Shown here piece by piece: positions 38,484 to 39,252 of a stretch of DNA of 39,252 nt (the first letter of the stretch is position 1; each line of letters opens with the position of its first letter). A model generated the notes under the pieces. That model was not told where the DNA came from. It was given only the letters and a program-made list of their open reading frames with translations, and searched no databases. The DNA comes from a bacterium. GTDB taxonomy: Bacteria; SM23-81; DAOVCL01. The DNA is taken from contig JAOZPP010000025.1 of assembly GCA_029932675.1 (NCBI GenBank), positions 1-39,252 on the forward strand, in the 5' to 3' direction. Both the position numbers and the translations under genes were made by a program.

Positions 38484-39252
38484 ATGGAGAAGGACACTAG
38501 ATTAGAAAAGAAAGCAAGAAGGTACGAGGAGAAGGGCAAATACGATAAGGCTATTAAGCTCTTCGAAGAAATTAAGGACTATAAGGAAATAGCGAAATGC
38601 TATGAAAAGCTGCAAAACTGGGAGAAGGCTGCCCAGATGTGGGAGAGGGCGGAGAATTATCTCTCAGCAGCCGCTGATTATGAAAAAGCGGACAATATAA
38701 TAAAAGCCTTTGAACTCTATGTTAGGGTTGGTGATGAAGACAGCACCCAAAGGCTTAAGTTAGCGTATATAGAGAAGCTTAAAGCTCTTCCCCCGTCGCA
38801 AAGGATTGCAGAAAAATTTAAAGAACTTGGGCTATTCAAGGAGGCGGCAAAAATCTATGAAAGCATTGGTGCTTTTGAGCCCAAGCCGCTTTGGGAATAT
38901 AAAACTGGGGGTGGAGTAACTAGTGTAGCCATTTCTGCGGATGGGAGTCGGGTTGTCGCTGGTTCCGGTGATCACAAGGTATATTTTTTTAATTCCGATG
39001 GTAAGCTACTCTGGAAGTATAAAACTGGGAATTCAGTAGATGGTGTAGCCATTACTGCGGATGGGAGTCGCATTGTAGCTGGCTCCCTGGATTATAAGGT
39101 ATATTTTTTTAATTCCAATGGTAAGCTACTCTGGAAGTATAAAACTGGGGATTCAGTAGATGGTGTAGCCATTACTGCGGATGGGAGTCGCATTGTAGCT
39201 GGCTCCCGGGATCACAAGGTATATCTTTTTAATTCCGATGGTAAGCTACTCT
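38484..39252 (+). CDS. TPR-like/beta-propeller repeat protein (partial, runs off the window)
   Basis: An open frame of 256 codons without a stop at the right edge. The first half is made of short helical repeats of TPR or SEL1 character (YEEKGKYDKAIKLFEEI, YKEIAKCYEKLQNWEKAAQM, ENYLSAAADYEKADNI). From about residue 135 it becomes a beta-propeller of the PQQ/WD40-like kind with 40-residue blades (LLWKYKTGDSVDGVAITADG, SRIVAGSRDHKVYLFNSDGK). A GGGGAGGG box lies about 14 bases before the ATG. The blades continue beyond the window. Such proteins are usually protein-interaction scaffolds and sometimes parts of signalling or defence systems; nothing here decides between these. Confidence 0.8.
   Translation, partial: MEKDTRLEKKARRYEEKGKYDKAIKLFEEIKDYKEIAKCYEKLQNWEKAAQMWERAENYLSAAADYEKADNIIKAFELYVRVGDEDSTQRLKLAYIEKLKALPPSQRIAEKFKELGLFKEAAKIYESIGAFEPKPLWEYKTGGGVTSVAISADGSRVVAGSGDHKVYFFNSDGKLLWKYKTGNSVDGVAITADGSRIVAGSLDYKVYFFNSNGKLLWKYKTGDSVDGVAITADGSRIVAGSRDHKVYLFNSDGKLL
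38893..39252 (+). repeat. 120-bp near-identical coding repeats
   Basis: Three units with an exact 120-bp (40-codon) period. The second and third differ at about six positions by eye, while the first is more diverged. They encode the beta-propeller blades and continue past the window edge. Confidence 0.92.

Overview
The window looks like chromosomal DNA from an uncultured Gram-negative (diderm) bacterium. FlgH and FlgI (L and P rings), outer-membrane barrels of the PorV/UPF0164 type and secreted proteins ending in an NYPxPFN-type FlgD/type-IX-like tail point to an outer membrane. They suggest a lineage near the Fibrobacteres-Chlorobi-Bacteroidetes side (KSB1, Latescibacteria, WOR-3/TA06 or similar). 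That placement is inference and uncertain. No rRNA, tRNA, CRISPR array or insertion sequence was recognised.

Layout. 1-672: gene-free, with two terminator-like hairpins and a promoter for upp (uracil salvage). 1789-4861: a sugar-type ABC importer (two permeases and a lipoprotein binding protein, no ATPase). 5031-13587: an envelope cluster on the plus strand. It holds a lamin-tail-domain protein, a small membrane protein, and then a tight set made of a PorV-like barrel, an exported helix-hairpin-helix/barrel protein, a second barrel and a 5'-nucleotidase. 13733-16273 (minus): a secreted papain-family protease with a nearly perfect 282-bp internal duplication.

16480-25530 (minus): flagellar and chemotaxis genes. 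In transcription order these are a double-REC CheY-like protein and cheX, then flgG-flgA-flgH-flgI-flgJ, then flgN-flgK-flgL and a short MerR regulator. The promoters fit a flagellar hierarchy: an exact sigma-54 (-24/-12) match before flgG, and two sigma-28 matches (TAAA-N16-GCCGATAT) before flgN and before the CheY/CheX pair. 25746-29584 (plus): hrcA, grpE, dnaJ and rsmE, without dnaK. 29584-33942: a secreted protein of unknown function, a TIGR04076-like protein, a PIN toxin pair, rpmB and a MltC-like lytic transglycosylase.

34137-39252: an accessory-looking stretch. It has a second PIN gene with a small partner, an eroded DUF4384 fragment, two LPP20-like lipoproteins, an intact DUF4384 protein, several copies of ACACAGAT/CGCAGAT palindromic repeats, and the start of a TPR-like/beta-propeller gene built of 120-bp repeats that runs off the window.

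The most unusual signal is a family of three related intergenic elements (19904-20017, 27021-27153, 32357-32479). They share a fixed-spacing core and hairpins whose arms change together. I could not match them to a known RNA class. One copy lies directly before grpE, one after rpmB, and one is antisense between flgJ and flgN.
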